NCBI GenBank assembly: GCA_963753185.1 | Contig: CAVWBO010000007.1 | Span: 2,604,001 to 2,668,000 of the forward strand | DNA length: 64,000 nucleotides | Reading direction: 5' to 3' | Origin: SZUA-442 sp963753185 | Lineage (GTDB): Bacteria > Actinomycetota > Acidimicrobiia > Spongiisociales > UBA5794 | In this document: one piece after another, positions 16,813-25,376 of the stretch | How positions within the stretch are numbered: the first letter of the stretch is position 1 | How the letters are laid out: each line of letters opens with the position of its first letter | Position numbers and translations under genes: made by a program | The notes under the pieces: generated by a model | What the model was told of the DNA's origin: nothing | The model's input: only the letters and a program-made list of their open reading frames with translations | Databases searched by the model: none

Positions 16813-17454
16813 ATGCGCCGAACCATATTGATCGTCGTGGTGCTCGCCGTTGTGACCGCTGCGTGCAGCGGTGACAACGGCACGCAGGTCGCGTCGCTTG
16901 CGGAAGCCGGGACCCTCAGCACGATCGCCAGCGACACCACTGAAGACACGCCGGAGGCCTCCGAGGAGGACGCCATCCTCGCGTTCGCCGCCTGCATGCG
17001 TGAGAACGGCATCGAGGATTTCGAGGATCCCGAGTTCGACGAGAACGGCGGGATCATCTTCGGATTCAGGGACCAGGCCGAGGCCGGGGAGGTCGACAGG
17101 GACACGATCCGCCAAGCGATGGATGCCTGTCGGGAGCATCTCGACGGTCTGGCATTCGGGCCGGGCTCCGTCGATCGCAGCGAGATCGAGGACACCATGT
17201 ACGAGTTCGCCGCCTGCATGCGTGACAACGGCTACGACATGCCAGACCCCGAATTCGGTACCCCCGGTGAGGGCAATGGACAGGGTGGGGGCCCCTTCGG
17301 TGAGATCGACCCCGCGGATCCCGCGTATCAGGCAGCGTTCGATGTCTGTGAGGAGGTGTTCGGGGGGTCGATCCGCCTCCCTGGCACTGGCGGACCGGGT
17401 GGGGGACCGCCCGGGGGTGGCGGCGAGGACGGACCACCTGCCGGCGACGGTTGA
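16813..17454 (+). CDS. lipoprotein with CMR/PDP repeats, paralogue of 16122-16694
   Basis: The 213-residue protein has a signal with VTAACSG lipobox and two Cys motifs, FAACMRENGIEDFEDP and FAACMRDNGYDMPDP, plus later cysteines in DACREHL and DVCEEVF. It closely parallels the gene just upstream, so the two arose by tandem duplication. The C-terminus is a flexible Gly/Pro-rich tail. ATG 16813 has AGGAG five bases upstream. Only 33 bases separate it from the adaptor gene, so it is probably the first gene of the adaptor/ATPase/permease operon and may act as an extracytoplasmic binding partner of that transporter. Confidence 0.7.
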   Translation: MRRTILIVVVLAVVTAACSGDNGTQVASLAEAGTLSTIASDTTEDTPEASEEDAILAFAACMRENGIEDFEDPEFDENGGIIFGFRDQAEAGEVDRDTIRQAMDACREHLDGLAFGPGSVDRSEIEDTMYEFAACMRDNGYDMPDPEFGTPGEGNGQGGGPFGEIDPADPAYQAAFDVCEEVFGGSIRLPGTGGPGGGPPGGGGEDGPPAGDG

Positions 17455-17487
17455 GGGACGTGACGAGAGGCATCGAGGTACCCACGA

Positions 17488-19089
17488 ATGACCGACATCA
17501 ACATCGACCAGAATGAGGGCATGGAGGCCCAGGACATGCCCACTGCGGATGACAGCGTAGACCGAGAACCATCTGCTCCGAACGAGCCTCCGCGACGGTC
17601 GCGAGTGTGGTGGTGGATCCTCGCGATCGTTGTGATCGCGGTGGTCGCGGCCCTCGCGATCCTCGCTCTCGGCAACGGCAACGGTGAGGATGTCGAGGTG
17701 CCCGAGTCGATGAACACGGCGACCGTCCAGCGGACGAACCTCATCGTCACCGACGCCCTGCCGGGAACGCTCGGCTACGGATCGGCCGACACCGTGACGT
17801 TCCGGTCCTCAGACGATGGGGTCGTCCAGGTGACCGGCCTCAGCCCGGGGTTCGTCACCGACATCGTCGAGGCAGGCGACATCCTGGTGGCCGGCGACGT
17901 CCTCTACGAGGTCAACACCGTCCCGATCGTGGTGCTGGAGGGTGACCTGCCCCAGTACCGGGCCTTCAACATCCGCATGGGCGACGGTCCCGACGTCGAG
18001 CAGCTCGAGCAGGCGCTCGTCGACCTCGGCTACGACCCAGACGGCGACATCGACGTCGACGAGGAATTCACCGCAGCAACGGCGGACGCCATCGAGGCGC
18101 TCCAGGAGGCGATCGGGGCAGACGAGACCGGGTCGCTGCAACTCGGCGCGGTGATCTTCACGCCCTCCGCCGCCTCGTACGTCGCCGAGGTGCTCGTCGA
18201 CATCGGCGACCAGGTGCAGGCAGGGCAGCCGATCGTGGCCACGTCCGCACCGATCTCGGGCACCGTCACGTCGATCGCCGCCGAGGGATCGATCCTCGAC
18301 CGCGGAGACATCCTCATCACGATCGACCAGGAGCCGGTCGTGTTGCTCATCGGTGACCTTCCCTCCTACCGCACCCTCACCGCAGGCGTGAAGGGCGACG
18401 ACGTCGCACAGTTGCAGCAGAACCTCGTCGACCTGGGATTCGGCGACGTCGAGGGGTTCACAGTCGACGGCGACTACGACACCGCGACCACGGCGGCCGT
18501 CGCTCTTTGGCAGGCGTCGATCGGGGCCAGCCCGGACGGCGTCGTCAACCTCGGTGACGTGTATGTGGCCGCCACGCCGCTGCGGATCGGCGAGCACCTC
18601 GTCGCGGTCGGCGACGTCGTCGGCAACGGAACCCCGATCCTCACGTCCTCGGTCAGCGAGACGTTCGTCACCGTGCAGCTCTCGACCGACGACCAGGACC
18701 TCGTCACCGTCGGCGACGCCGTGACGGTGGAGCTGCCGGACGGCACCCTCGAATCGGCGGTCGTGACCGAGATCGGCAGCGTCGTCCTGGCAACCCAGCA
18801 AGGAGAAACGTACTTCGAGATGACCGTCATCCTCGACGACCCCTCAGCGGCACAAGGACTCGATGAGGCACCGGTCGATGTCGAGGTGATCTCCGACCGT
18901 GCCGATGGTGTGCTCGCCGTGCCCGTGACTGCGCTCCTCGCCCTCGCCGAGGGCGGCTATGCGGTCGAGGTCGTGGCGGACGACGGATCGACGTACCTCG
19001 TTGCCGTCGACCCCGGCCTGTTCGCAGACGGCTTCGTCGAGGTCACCTCCAGCGGCCTCGAGGAGGGCATGGAGGTCGTCGTTCCGTGA
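17488..19089 (+). CDS. membrane-anchored periplasmic-adaptor-like protein with peptidoglycan-binding repeats
   Basis: The 533-residue protein has a cytoplasmic N-terminus, one membrane helix (WWWILAIVVIAVVAALAIL, about residues 46-64) and a long outside part. It contains two peptidoglycan_binding_1-like repeats (GPDVEQLEQALVDLGYD and KGDDVAQLQQNLVDLGFG), lipoyl/barrel-sandwich segments (VGDQVQAGQPIVATS and similar) and a C-terminal HlyD/RND-adaptor-like barrel. It resembles MacA-type adaptors adapted to a Gram-positive wall. Its stop overlaps the start of the ABC ATPase gene by four bases, showing a co-translated unit. Confidence 0.8.
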   Translation: MTDINIDQNEGMEAQDMPTADDSVDREPSAPNEPPRRSRVWWWILAIVVIAVVAALAILALGNGNGEDVEVPESMNTATVQRTNLIVTDALPGTLGYGSADTVTFRSSDDGVVQVTGLSPGFVTDIVEAGDILVAGDVLYEVNTVPIVVLEGDLPQYRAFNIRMGDGPDVEQLEQALVDLGYDPDGDIDVDEEFTAATADAIEALQEAIGADETGSLQLGAVIFTPSAASYVAEVLVDIGDQVQAGQPIVATSAPISGTVTSIAAEGSILDRGDILITIDQEPVVLLIGDLPSYRTLTAGVKGDDVAQLQQNLVDLGFGDVEGFTVDGDYDTATTAAVALWQASIGASPDGVVNLGDVYVAATPLRIGEHLVAVGDVVGNGTPILTSSVSETFVTVQLSTDDQDLVTVGDAVTVELPDGTLESAVVTEIGSVVLATQQGETYFEMTVILDDPSAAQGLDEAPVDVEVISDRADGVLAVPVTALLALAEGGYAVEVVADDGSTYLVAVDPGLFADGFVEVTSSGLEEGMEVVVP

Positions 19090-19799
19090 CCCTCGCCGAT
19101 CCGATCGCGCCGGCCCGCACCGCGGTCACCCTCAGAGGGGTCGGCAAGGACTACCCGGGGACATCACCGGTGAGGGCGCTCGTCGATGTCGACCTCCAGA
19201 TCTCCGATGGGGAACTGATGTCGATCGTCGGCCCTTCGGGAAGCGGGAAGTCCACGCTGCTCCACATCATGGGGACCCTCGACCGTGCCACCGCCGGTGA
19301 GGTGCACGTCGCAGGGTTCGACCTGTCGCAGATGACCGACAAGGACCTTTCGGCGTTGCGGTCCAGATACCTGGGCTTCGTCTTCCAGCAGTTCTTCCTG
19401 CTCGCCGGCGAGACTGCCCGCGACAACGTGGCAGACGGGTTGCTCTACACGGGAATGGGGCTCGCCGCACGCAGGGAGCTCGCAGTAGACGCCCTCGACA
19501 AGGTGGGGCTCGCCAACCGGGCAGGCCACCTCGCAACGAAGCTGTCCGGCGGCGAGCGCCAGCGTGTCGCGATCGCCCGTGCCCTCGTCGGGGACCCCCG
19601 CATCGTGCTCGCCGATGAACCGACGGGCAACCTCGACTCGAAGACGGGTGCGGCGATCGTACGGCTGCTCGAGGACCTCAACGCCAGCGGGACGACGATC
19701 GTGGTCATCACACACGATCGGGACATCGCAACGCAGTTCCCCCGCCAGGTATCCCTCCTCGACGGCCGCATCGAGGCCGACACGGGAACGCGCGCGTGA
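19086..19799 (+). CDS. ABC transporter ATP-binding protein, MacB/LolD type
   Basis: The 237-residue ATPase is complete: Walker A GPSGSGKST, Q-loop FVFQQFFLL, signature LSGGERQRVAIARAL, Walker B IVLADEPTGNLDSKTG and the switch histidine in VVITHDRD. LAGETARDNV and the NLDSKTG wording are typical of the MacB/LolD/FtsE subgroup, which powers mechanotransmission rather than classic solute transport. It partners the permease that follows with a 4-bp overlap and the adaptor that precedes it. Confidence 0.92.
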   Translation: MTLADPIAPARTAVTLRGVGKDYPGTSPVRALVDVDLQISDGELMSIVGPSGSGKSTLLHIMGTLDRATAGEVHVAGFDLSQMTDKDLSALRSRYLGFVFQQFFLLAGETARDNVADGLLYTGMGLAARRELAVDALDKVGLANRAGHLATKLSGGERQRVAIARALVGDPRIVLADEPTGNLDSKTGAAIVRLLEDLNASGTTIVVITHDRDIATQFPRQVSLLDGRIEADTGTRA

Positions 19800-21016
19800 T
19801 GACCGACACCCTCGCACCGCACGCCATCCCCCCGTCGCGCATGACGCCCGCCGACACGATCCGCGCCGCGGGGATCGGCCTTCGAACCCGGCGCCTGCGG
19901 TCCCTCCTGTCGGCGCTCGGCATCATGATCGGCATCGGCGCGATGGTGGCGGTGCTCGGCCTCTCCGAGAGCTCCAAGTCCGACCTCCTCGCCCAGCTGG
20001 ACCGCCTCGGCACCAACATGCTCCAGGTGCAGGCAGGCACCGGTATCGGTCTCGGCCCAGGGACACTGCCAGAGGAGTCGGTTGCGATGGTCGGGCGGAT
20101 CGGACCGGTCGAGACGGTGTCGTCGGTGGCGGACGTCCCCGACGCCAAGGTGTACAAGAACGATCTCGTGCCTTCCGGACAGAGCGGCGGCCTGAGCGTG
20201 TTGGCGGCCGATGCCGACCTGCTCGACACGCTCCAGGGCGACATGGCCGACGGGGTATTCCTCGACGAGGCCAACCCTGACTACCCGGTTGTGGTGCTCG
20301 GGTCCGTGGCCGCCGAACGCCTCGGGATCCAAGGGTTGGACGTTCCGACACGTGTGTGGCTCGGCGATGAATGGTTCACGGTGGTAGGGGTCATGGAGAG
20401 CCTCGAGCTGTCGCCGGACCTCGACCGTGCGGCGATCGTTTCGGTGTCCGCCGCCGAGACGTACCTCCAGGACGACCTCGTCCCGTCCACGATCTACGTG
20501 CGGACGAACCCGGCGGCGGTCGACGACGTTCGCAACGTGATGGCGGCGACGGTGAACCCCGAGAACCCGGACCAGGTCGAGGTGACGCGGCCGTCTGATG
20601 CGCTGGAGGCCAGGGAAGCGGCAGAGTCGGCATTGACGAACCTGTTCCTCGGCCTCGGGGCTGTGGCCCTCCTGGTCGGCGGTGTGGGAATCGCCAATGT
20701 GATGGTCATCTCCGTCCTCGAGCGGAGGGGCGAAATCGGCCTGCGCAGGGCGCTTGGTGCGACCAAGCGCCACATCTCGGTGCAGTTCCTTGGTGAATCC
20801 CTCCTCCTCGCAGGCGTCGGCGGCCTCGGCGGTGTCCTCCTCGGGGCAGCGGTGACGGCCGCCTACGCATGGCTCCAGGGTTGGGGCATCCTGATCCCGA
20901 CCGTCGCCATCGTCGGAGGCATCGTCGCCGCCCTCGTCATCGGAGCCGTCGCAGGGCTGTATCCGGCGATGCGAGCAGCACGGGTGTCTCCCACGGAAGC
21001 CTTGCGCACCCTCTGA
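19796..21016 (+). CDS. MacB/FtsX-type ABC transporter permease
   Basis: The 406-residue permease has one N-terminal membrane helix (LRSLLSALGIMIGIGAMVAVLG), a large extracytoplasmic MacB_PCD-like domain (about residues 45-270) and three C-terminal helices with the FtsX signature: GVGIANVMVISVLERRGEIG and LRRALGATKRHI, ending in LYPAMRAARVSPTEALRTL. With the adaptor and ATPase it forms a MacAB-like system that probably exports or senses an extracellular ligand such as a peptide or lipid. The gene closes the operon; the next gene is convergent. Confidence 0.9.
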   Translation: MMTDTLAPHAIPPSRMTPADTIRAAGIGLRTRRLRSLLSALGIMIGIGAMVAVLGLSESSKSDLLAQLDRLGTNMLQVQAGTGIGLGPGTLPEESVAMVGRIGPVETVSSVADVPDAKVYKNDLVPSGQSGGLSVLAADADLLDTLQGDMADGVFLDEANPDYPVVVLGSVAAERLGIQGLDVPTRVWLGDEWFTVVGVMESLELSPDLDRAAIVSVSAAETYLQDDLVPSTIYVRTNPAAVDDVRNVMAATVNPENPDQVEVTRPSDALEAREAAESALTNLFLGLGAVALLVGGVGIANVMVISVLERRGEIGLRRALGATKRHISVQFLGESLLLAGVGGLGGVLLGAAVTAAYAWLQGWGILIPTVAIVGGIVAALVIGAVAGLYPAMRAARVSPTEALRTL

Positions 21017-21083
21017 CCTCACCGGGCCGCGCTCGTTGCGAACTCCGGTGCGTGGCGGCCCGCTGCCTCGATCCGCGATGGAC

Positions 21084-21491
21084 TCAGCCGCGGCTGGAGA
21101 TCTGTTGGACGGCCCAGCCGTTGCCGTCGGGGTCCTCGAAGAAGCAGAACCCGACGTTGTCGAGCGGGTCCGGGGTCGGAGTTGGGTTCTCCCCCATGAC
21201 CTGCACCTCGCTCACGGCGACGCCGCTGTCGGCCAGTTGCGCACGTGCCCGTCGCACATCGGCGACAACGAGTTGAAGCCCTTTGAGTGTGCCGGGAGCC
21301 ATGTCTGGTACGGCGCCTTTGCCAATGACGATGCTGCATCCCGATCCGGGTGGTGTGAGCTGCACGATCCTGATGTCGTCACTGATGACCGTGTCGTGGT
21401 CCACGGCGAAGCCGAGCTTGTCGTGATAGAACTCCTTGGCCCTGTCGATGTCCGAGACGGGCACCACCACCACTTCGAGTGTCCAGTTCAT
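21084..21491 (-). CDS. VOC/glyoxalase-fold protein
   Basis: This 135-residue protein has the two beta-alpha-beta-beta-beta modules of vicinal-oxygen-chelate proteins: VVVVPVSDIDRAKEFYHDKLGF, IRIVQLTPPGSGCSI, GLQLVVADVRRARAQLADSG and FCFFEDPDGNGWAVQQ. The EDPDGN-W pattern is the standard C-terminal metal-side strand. Substrate is unknown; many members act on small electrophiles or are uncharacterised. GAGGAG precedes ATG 21491. It is convergent with the permease gene. Confidence 0.85.
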   Translation of the reverse strand: MNWTLEVVVVPVSDIDRAKEFYHDKLGFAVDHDTVISDDIRIVQLTPPGSGCSIVIGKGAVPDMAPGTLKGLQLVVADVRRARAQLADSGVAVSEVQVMGENPTPTPDPLDNVGFCFFEDPDGNGWAVQQISSRG

Positions 21492-21617
21492 CTCGCCGCT
21501 CCTCGTCTCATTGCTCCCCGGATGGTCCAGAAGCGAGGACCACTCCCCGCCTGATCGGCGTGCAGTCTGGCAGGTGCTCCATGTGGTGCTGACGGCCGAC
21601 CGGCCGTGGCATCAGCC

Positions 21618-22088
21618 CTATCCACCGAGCGCACGCTGAACGGCCCGGTTGGCCATCGACCTCGTGACGGGTCCGTGGAGCACCGAGACTGGGATGAAGT
21701 AGAGGCGCCCTCGCCGGTTGTTGAAGCGCACCGCTGTGGTGATTGTGAGGAATCGGTGGTCGAGGTCGATCTTCACACCCGCCGCGAAGTCGAGGTGGTT
21801 GTCCTTCGTGAAGATCAACGCCTCGCTCCCCTCTACCGTGGTGACGTCGAACACGGATCGGTCCGCCCGCCTCACCCCGATAAGCCCGACGAGCATCTGC
21901 CGCAGGCCGAGGAGAGCGACGACCCACTTGGGTGCCGCCCGGATGCTGAACACCTGCTCGGCCCACCACCGAGGATCGTCCGTCAGGCCTGCCTTCGACG
22001 GGGGGATCGCGACAATCGCAGCGTCGGCGAAATCCGGCGTCGGGATCGCGGCGAAGCGCAAGGCTCCCGCCAGATTCGGCGTTCTCAT
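21618..22088 (-). CDS. DUF2867 family protein
   Basis: The 156-residue product matches DUF2867 in style: DAAIVAIPPSKAGLTDDPRWWAEQVF, PKWVVALLGLRQMLVGLIG, SEALIFTKDNHLDFAAGV and FIPVSVLHGPVTRSMANRAV. The family has no established biochemical role. No clear ribosome binding site is visible before ATG 22088. It is on the same strand as the neighbouring VOC and DDN-like genes but spaced 126 and 191 bases from them. Confidence 0.75.
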   Translation of the reverse strand: MRTPNLAGALRFAAIPTPDFADAAIVAIPPSKAGLTDDPRWWAEQVFSIRAAPKWVVALLGLRQMLVGLIGVRRADRSVFDVTTVEGSEALIFTKDNHLDFAAGVKIDLDHRFLTITTAVRFNNRRGRLYFIPVSVLHGPVTRSMANRAVQRALGG

Positions 22089-22279
22089 GCTCAGTCAACG
22101 GCCAGCCCTCCAGGTGTCCCCATGGTCGCCGCCAGTCTGGCAGCCTGTCGAGGGGAGCCAGTCCCCCTTCCGCTTGTGCGTCGATCACGCAGTCTCCTAG
22201 CTCGGCGACGGGATCGGTGCCGAACCGCGGAAGGCCACAACGCGTCCGAACATCTCCCCCTCGATGTCCAGGAGGGCGG

Positions 22280-22756
22280 TCAGGCGCCCTTGTCCATCGG
22301 TTCGAGGACCACGACTGCGGTCTCGGTCGGCCGCAGGGAGGCGTAGCCGTCGAGGCCCTTGTCGTAGTGGCGCCACCGCTCCCAGAGGCGGTCACGCTCG
22401 GGACCCTCCGCCGCGTGTGCGCGCACCTCGAAGCGTCCGCCTCGCACATCGACCGTGGCGTGGGGGTTTGCCTGGAGGTTGAGCCACCAGGCAGGCTCGG
22501 GGGCGTCCCAGCCGTTCATCGCCATGGTGACGAGGTTCGGCCCATCCTCGAAGTACCCGAGGATGACGCTGCGGGGCTCACCGCTGCGTCGCCCGATGGC
22601 GGTGAGTCGGAACATCCCCCACTTGTCGGCAGTGGCCCTCCGCAAACCGAGGCGTCCACCAGTGAGGCGGAACAGGCCACGATGGACCGCCCAGAAGGCG
22701 TGGATGAACCACTTCGGTTGCAGGCGAGGTGTACTACTGGATTTCGCTTCCGGCAT
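22280..22756 (-). CDS. deazaflavin (F420)-dependent nitroreductase-family protein
   Basis: This 158-residue protein has the split-barrel DDN-like pattern: FRLTAIGRRSGEPRSVILGYFEDG, NLVTMAMNGWDAPEPAWWLNLQANPHATVDV and the C-terminal ETAVVVLEP. In mycobacterial homologues this fold binds F420, which supports F420 chemistry in this organism. The start ATG 22756 is fixed by AAGGAGG eight bases upstream, excluding the longer ATG at 22849. Substrate is unknown; quinone or fatty-acid type substrates are known in relatives. Confidence 0.88.
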   Translation of the reverse strand: MPEAKSSSTPRLQPKWFIHAFWAVHRGLFRLTGGRLGLRRATADKWGMFRLTAIGRRSGEPRSVILGYFEDGPNLVTMAMNGWDAPEPAWWLNLQANPHATVDVRGGRFEVRAHAAEGPERDRLWERWRHYDKGLDGYASLRPTETAVVVLEPMDKGA

Positions 22757-22936
22757 CGGCTGGTCCTCCTTGGCTGCGATGCTCCGCGGCGCGAGCCTGT
22801 GGCCCGATCGCTCGGACTCTCGGTCCCATCGAGGAATGACTCGGCCCACTCCTCAGCAGGCGGTGCCGAGGGACTCTCCTGTAAGTATCTCAGGTGGTTG
22901 GAAGGTGCGTGCAACACTTCGGGGGTCTCATCCGGT

Positions 22937-23227
22937 GCGAGGGGCCTCGAGAAGATCACGGCAATCTGCGACGCGTACATCGTTGCATCCGGTGTGCCGA
23001 CCCAGCGCGACGACCACGCCCAGGCGCTGCGCGACCTTGCCCTCGATTTGAGGGAGCTCGTCCACGCCCGCACGTACGGGGGCCGGCACATCGACTTCCG
23101 GATCGGGATCGCTCGGACCCGACCGTTGCCGGCATCATCGGCTGGTGAAAACTCAGCGGCGGTGAACAGACCGATTCCCCCATCGTCGCCGAGCGTGCCA
23201 CGATGGTGGGGACAGACGGTGGGCTGA
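22937..23227 (+). pseudogene. class III nucleotide cyclase relic
   Basis: A short piece of a cyclase catalytic domain survives: GLEKITAICDAYIVASGVP (compare the usual KIKTIGDAYMV), HAQALRDLALDLREL and GRHIDFRIGIA. The next conserved motif, PTVAGIIG, is in another frame and ends at a stop, and a WGQTV remnant reappears in the first frame at 23200-23224. Neither a start nor the N-terminal metal-binding FTDLVGFT part is present. It is therefore a decayed fragment lying directly before the CPBP gene. Confidence 0.6.
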
Positions 23228-23228
23228 G

Positions 23229-24014
23229 GTGACGGCAACAGCACCAACGGAGACGGCGGCCAGACCAATCGCCGAGTGGGACGACCTGTGGCGCCCGTCG
23301 CTGTGGCGTCGCCAGCCCGAGTGGCCCCGGGAACCGGGGATGCAGTTCGTCGCGATCGTTGCATTGGTGCTCTACGCCAATGTGATCGTCAACGAGGTCC
23401 TCGCTCCCCCGTGGTACGTCCCGTTCAACCTCGGCCTTATGGCTGTCGCCCTCCTGCTTGCGCGAAGCGCAGGGACCTCGTGGGTGTCGATGGGGATGCG
23501 CACCGACCGCCTCAGACGTGGAGCGAGGATCGGAGTGGTGGTCGCGGTCTCGGTGGTTGCCATCCTCCTCCTCGCCGCGGTGATCCCGGCCTCACGGGAG
23601 GCGTTCCGCGACGAGAGGATCGTGGAGGGTTCGTTCGCGCTGTCGTTGTACCACGCCCTGTTCCGCGTTCCGTTGGGAACCGCGCTCTACGAGGAGGTCC
23701 TGTTCCGTGGGATCATCTTCGGCATGCTCGCCAGGAGGACGTCCGTGCTCGGCGCAGCCCTGTGGTCGTCGCTGCTCTTCGGCATCTGGCACGTCCTTCC
23801 CGCTCTGGACGCGATCGATGTGAATCCGATCGGAGAAACCATCGGTGGCACGTGGGTCCCGGTCATCGGTGCCGTGGTCTCGACGTTCGCCGTCGGATTG
23901 GGGTTTGCGTGGCTCCGGCTCTACAGCGGAAGCATCCTCGCCCCGATCATCGCGCATATCGCGGCCAACAGCACGGCCCTCCTCGCCGCAGCCTTCGTCG
24001 TGCACGTGCTCTAG
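23229..24014 (+). CDS. CPBP-family intramembrane glutamic endopeptidase
   Basis: The 261-residue membrane protein carries the CPBP/Abi (CAAX-processing-like) motifs: ALYEEVLFRGIIFG (EExxxR) at about residue 152, FGIWHVLPAL (FxxxH) and a late IIAHIAANSTALL (HxxxN). About seven to eight hydrophobic helices are visible. Family members cleave membrane peptides or confer bacteriocin immunity; the target here is unknown. The start is GTG 23229. Its TAG stop overlaps the TAG stop of the convergent acyltransferase in the palindrome CTAG. Confidence 0.88.
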   Translation: MTATAPTETAARPIAEWDDLWRPSLWRRQPEWPREPGMQFVAIVALVLYANVIVNEVLAPPWYVPFNLGLMAVALLLARSAGTSWVSMGMRTDRLRRGARIGVVVAVSVVAILLLAAVIPASREAFRDERIVEGSFALSLYHALFRVPLGTALYEEVLFRGIIFGMLARRTSVLGAALWSSLLFGIWHVLPALDAIDVNPIGETIGGTWVPVIGAVVSTFAVGLGFAWLRLYSGSILAPIIAHIAANSTALLAAAFVVHVL

Positions 24015-25369
24015 GCGGAGTCGACCGGGTCCTCGGCATCGACGCGGGCGCCCGGCTTCGTGCGACGGGCGGGATACGCCCCCATGATGACTGCACCGAT
24101 GATCGCTGCGATGGGGATGATCCAGTTCACCGTGGCGTCCGCGGCAGCGAGCCCGAAGTAGGAGACGGCAGCAGCCGCGCCGGCAACGAGGAGGACTCCG
24201 GCGATGACGTACCCGGTGCGAGCCGGCGGTGGCGTGTCCCGAACCCTCCACTCGAACCTGGCGAAGACGGCGACGAGGCCGAAGGTCACGATGAGCAGGC
24301 TGGCAACCCAGATCGGTCGGGTTGCCCACCATCGGTTCGTGCCCGGTTCGATCTGGAAGGCCTTTCCGTCGAAGGCGAACAGGAAGACGGATGCCACGAG
24401 GGTCATTGCGGTCAGGTGCCATAGGTAGATCGTCATCATCACGCCGGACACAGCGACCACGAAGTGCCATGGCCGCCGACGATGGGCGAATCGCCCGATC
24501 GGGCCCGATGCCGCCCAGATCAGACCAGCCTGCATGAACCCGAGGAGGGCGATCGCAACGGTGGGCGGTGTCATGTTGGTCACCTCCGCTCCTGGCACGC
24601 CGACCATGGCAACGGGATACCAGCCAGGCCATGTCACGGCGATGAGGGTCCCGAGCGAGATGCCTGCGAAGGCAAGGCCCATGCCCGCCGTGATGGGCCT
24701 GTGATCCTGTTCCCGCTGCGCCCACCAGAAGCCGAGCTGGTGGACGGTCATCCACACGAACACGAAGTTGATCCAGCCGACACCGGGCACGTCGAGGGCG
24801 AACCGGAGGTAGTCGACGATCATCGAGCATGCGGCGAGGACGACCAGGGACCAGAGTCCCGCGGCTCGCCACCACCGATGCGCCGCAGGGGCCAGGGCGG
24901 TGATGGCGACGTAGACGGCGATGAACCACACGGGCACCGTCGCCGACATCGCCCCTGCCCGCACGACATCGGAGGGCAAGAACGGTCCAAGGACGACGAT
25001 GAGCAGCGTCCACACGACCAGGAGGGGGATCACCGGTGTGAACAGGCGCCTCACCCGCCGTGTGACCCAGTCTCCGTACTCGAAGCTGTCCGCCTGCGAT
25101 GCGAGTGCCCGCCCGTTGGCGTAACCGCCGACGAGGAAGAAGATCGGCATGACCTGGACCACCCAGGTCACCCACCCCGCGTACGGGATCCATTCGAGCG
25201 AGTTCAAGAGGGCGATCTCGCCGTCGGGTCGGAGCCAGATCGACGCGGCCAGCCAGTGCCCGAACACCACGACGATGATCGCGATTGCCCGCACCGTGTC
25301 GACGACGCGGTTGCGGCTCTCGGGCGTCGCGTCGGCGATCCTCCTCGTGTAGGCGAGGTACCGGCTCAC
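24011..25369 (-). CDS. acyltransferase-3 family integral membrane acyltransferase
   Basis: The 452-residue polytopic protein begins with RNRVVDTVRAIAIIVVVFGHW, where R-x10-H is the hallmark of acyltransferase_3 (OafA/NodX-like) proteins, followed by MPIFFLVGGYANG. About ten membrane helices follow. Members transfer acyl groups to sugars or lipids of the envelope. The GTG start lies seven bases after the stop of the patatin-like gene, so both are probably one operon. The last 70 codons exist a second time at 31643-31855. Confidence 0.87.
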   Translation of the reverse strand: MSRYLAYTRRIADATPESRNRVVDTVRAIAIIVVVFGHWLAASIWLRPDGEIALLNSLEWIPYAGWVTWVVQVMPIFFLVGGYANGRALASQADSFEYGDWVTRRVRRLFTPVIPLLVVWTLLIVVLGPFLPSDVVRAGAMSATVPVWFIAVYVAITALAPAAHRWWRAAGLWSLVVLAACSMIVDYLRFALDVPGVGWINFVFVWMTVHQLGFWWAQREQDHRPITAGMGLAFAGISLGTLIAVTWPGWYPVAMVGVPGAEVTNMTPPTVAIALLGFMQAGLIWAASGPIGRFAHRRRPWHFVVAVSGVMMTIYLWHLTAMTLVASVFLFAFDGKAFQIEPGTNRWWATRPIWVASLLIVTFGLVAVFARFEWRVRDTPPPARTGYVIAGVLLVAGAAAAVSYFGLAAADATVNWIIPIAAIIGAVIMGAYPARRTKPGARVDAEDPVDSA

Positions 25370-25376
25370 GGTGTGG

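Noticed and set aside
19445..21022. Minus-strand frame of 525 codons
   Set aside because: Antisense to the ABC ATPase and permease; His/Arg-rich composition typical of shadow frames.
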